From Moraxellaceae bacterium (lineage in GTDB: Bacteria > Pseudomonadota > Gammaproteobacteria > Pseudomonadales > Moraxellaceae): 55,247 nucleotides of DNA. A program made the translations under genes and the position numbers. Every line of letters starts with the position of its first letter. Position 1 is the first letter of the stretch. Where the stretch lies: contig JANYEL010000174.1 of NCBI GenBank assembly GCA_025363155.1, positions 1 to 55,247 on the forward strand, given 5' to 3'. Below the pieces are notes generated by a model that was given only the letters and a program-made list of their open reading frames with translations, was not told the origin of the DNA and searched no databases. This document shows, in pieces, positions 54,265 to 55,247 of the stretch.

Positions 54265-55020
54265 ATGTCTATTCCCCTAACAGCAGAGTCGGCGATGCTT
54301 TTGCTTCTGACTCCAGTTCGCAACACCAAACAAGACACACCTGAAGTCATACAGCAATGGGATAGCATTGCATCTTCATCAGGAGAAAAAATTGCGATAT
54401 GGCACGAAGGAAAAGGTCCTAACGTGCTGGTAGTACATGGTTGGGCTGGACAACACTCTGATATGGCGTCTTTTGTCGCGCCGTTAGTTGCAGCTGGTTA
54501 TCGAGTTGTCAGCATAGACCTTCCAGCCCATGGTGTATCTGACGGAGAACTCACGTCTATTCCAGAGATGGCTGAGGCTATCCTCTCTGTGGTAGCAACA
54601 ATAGGACCCATACATGGCATTATTGCTCATTCAGCAGGATGTGCAGCAACGGCGATAGCATTGAAAAAAGGCTTAAACGTGGCTCGTCCTGTGTTTATTG
54701 CCGCACCCGCGCGTTTCGCGATATTTGTACATTCCTTTTCAAAGCAATCTGGAGTTGATTACGAGGCTTTAATCGTAGCATTTTCTCGCCGCGGTATCGA
54801 TATCGATAGCATCGATATTCCCGCAATTGGGTCTAAATTGAATGGAGGAGCACTAATCATTCACTCAAAGGATGATCGTGTCATACCCTTTGCCGACGGG
54901 AAAATGATCGCTGACGCTTGGTCTGATTCACATTTTATTGCTTATGAAGACCTTGGGCACAAAAAAATTCTCTCGAACCCTACCGTCATTACTGAGGTAG
55001 TCTCATACATAAGCAACTAA
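54265..55020 (+). CDS. Alpha/beta hydrolase
   Basis: This 251-residue protein has VVHGWAGQHSDMASF, the nucleophile elbow AHSAGCAATA (Ser), Asp in IHSKDDRVI and His in DLGHKKI. These fit a serine hydrolase or lysophospholipase-like fold. It starts after AGAGGTAAGTGAC. Likely co-regulated with the ABM gene by TetR. Confidence 0.86.
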   Translation: MSIPLTAESAMLLLLTPVRNTKQDTPEVIQQWDSIASSSGEKIAIWHEGKGPNVLVVHGWAGQHSDMASFVAPLVAAGYRVVSIDLPAHGVSDGELTSIPEMAEAILSVVATIGPIHGIIAHSAGCAATAIALKKGLNVARPVFIAAPARFAIFVHSFSKQSGVDYEALIVAFSRRGIDIDSIDIPAIGSKLNGGALIIHSKDDRVIPFADGKMIADAWSDSHFIAYEDLGHKKILSNPTVITEVVSYISN

Positions 55021-55042
55021 AAATCCAAGAGCATTAGGATGA

Positions 55043-55138
55043 ATGATTCAAGAAATCATGAACAGAAATGGAAATGGTGAATGGCAATTCACCAATAAAG
55101 ATGGCACACCCTTGTATTATGACTCTGTACCTTGTTAG
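55043..55138 (+). CDS. Possible 31-residue peptide near the right edge
   Basis: Frame MIQEIMNRNGNGEWQFTNKD then GTPLYYDSVPC to TAG, with GGAT before the ATG. Short and without relatives I can recognise, so it may be chance. The remaining 55139-55247 shows nothing clear. Confidence 0.3.
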   Translation: MIQEIMNRNGNGEWQFTNKDGTPLYYDSVPC

Positions 55139-55247
55139 ATTACATTGCTAACGATAGTGCCTGATGGAATGGAGTTGTGTGCACCCTTGAGCTAATAACT
55201 CGTAACGTAGATCCAGCCCATTTCATCAGTTTAATCCATTTTAACTC

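Overview
The window looks like accessory DNA, a plasmid or genomic island, from a gammaproteobacterium of the Acinetobacter/Moraxellaceae type. This rests on moderately AT-rich genes and on the general look of the metal-resistance and transposition proteins; no rRNA, tRNA or housekeeping marker is present to fix the species. No replication or conjugation gene was recognised, so plasmid or chromosome cannot be decided.

Layout. 0-3.1 kb: the end of an IS3-family element abuts a tnsD gene lacking its 5' end, followed by intact tnsE. 3.2-11.0 kb: zinc/cadmium/cobalt block (SmtB/CzrA-type repressor, CzcD, and on the minus strand a small secreted protein, czcB, czcA, DUF3240-like, czcC). 11.1-12.6 kb: arsenic operon arsR-arsC-aqpS, with an aquaglyceroporin-type channel and no arsB or acr3. 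12.7-14.2 kb: a tyrosine-recombinase stub and an unusual HhH-like plus EVE-nuclease protein. 14.3-26.4 kb: copper block I (copA, copB, copC, copD, copRS, a Cu(I)-type P1B ATPase with a divergent MerR regulator, and several small Met/His-rich secreted proteins), with three CusR/CopR-type operator palindromes. 26.4-33.4 kb: cusCBAF-type tripartite copper/silver efflux. 33.6-35.7 kb: CsoR/RcnR-type repressor, NicO-type Ni/Co exporter and a PAP2 phosphatase. 35.8-38.2 kb: a decayed second copy of the cus block (secreted protein, a scar of the cusC start, cusF, a copB remnant), a cytochrome c and small proteins. 38.3-42.2 kb: a metallophosphoesterase-HAD gene pair whose HAD gene is split by an IS21-family element with a 6-bp target duplication. 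42.2-47.0 kb: the right-end region of a Tn7-like transposon with repeated TnsB-type sites, then tnsABC and the first 16 codons of tnsD. 47.0-55.2 kb: enzymes and stress-type genes (dienelactone hydrolase-like, GNAT, cupin, kinase-like, thioesterase, ABM, SnoaL-like, DJ-1/PfpI), a GlxA-type AraC regulator, and a TetR regulator facing an ABM-alpha/beta hydrolase pair across a palindromic operator.

How it fits together. The main theme is one Tn7-like element (tnsABCDE) carrying a large cargo of Zn/Cd/Co, As, Cu/Ag and Ni resistance. The target selector tnsD is broken in two: its first codons follow tnsC near 47.0 kb, while the rest lies at 0.2-1.5 kb, on the same strand and upstream. About 45 codons are missing between them. 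The core transposase (A, B, C) and TnsE appear intact, so the site-specific TnsD route should be lost while a TnsE route could remain. Copper control is visible in DNA as repeated AAAATGACA-N4-TGTCATTTT boxes, and the As, Zn, Ni and TetR regulators each have a recognisable operator next to their own gene.
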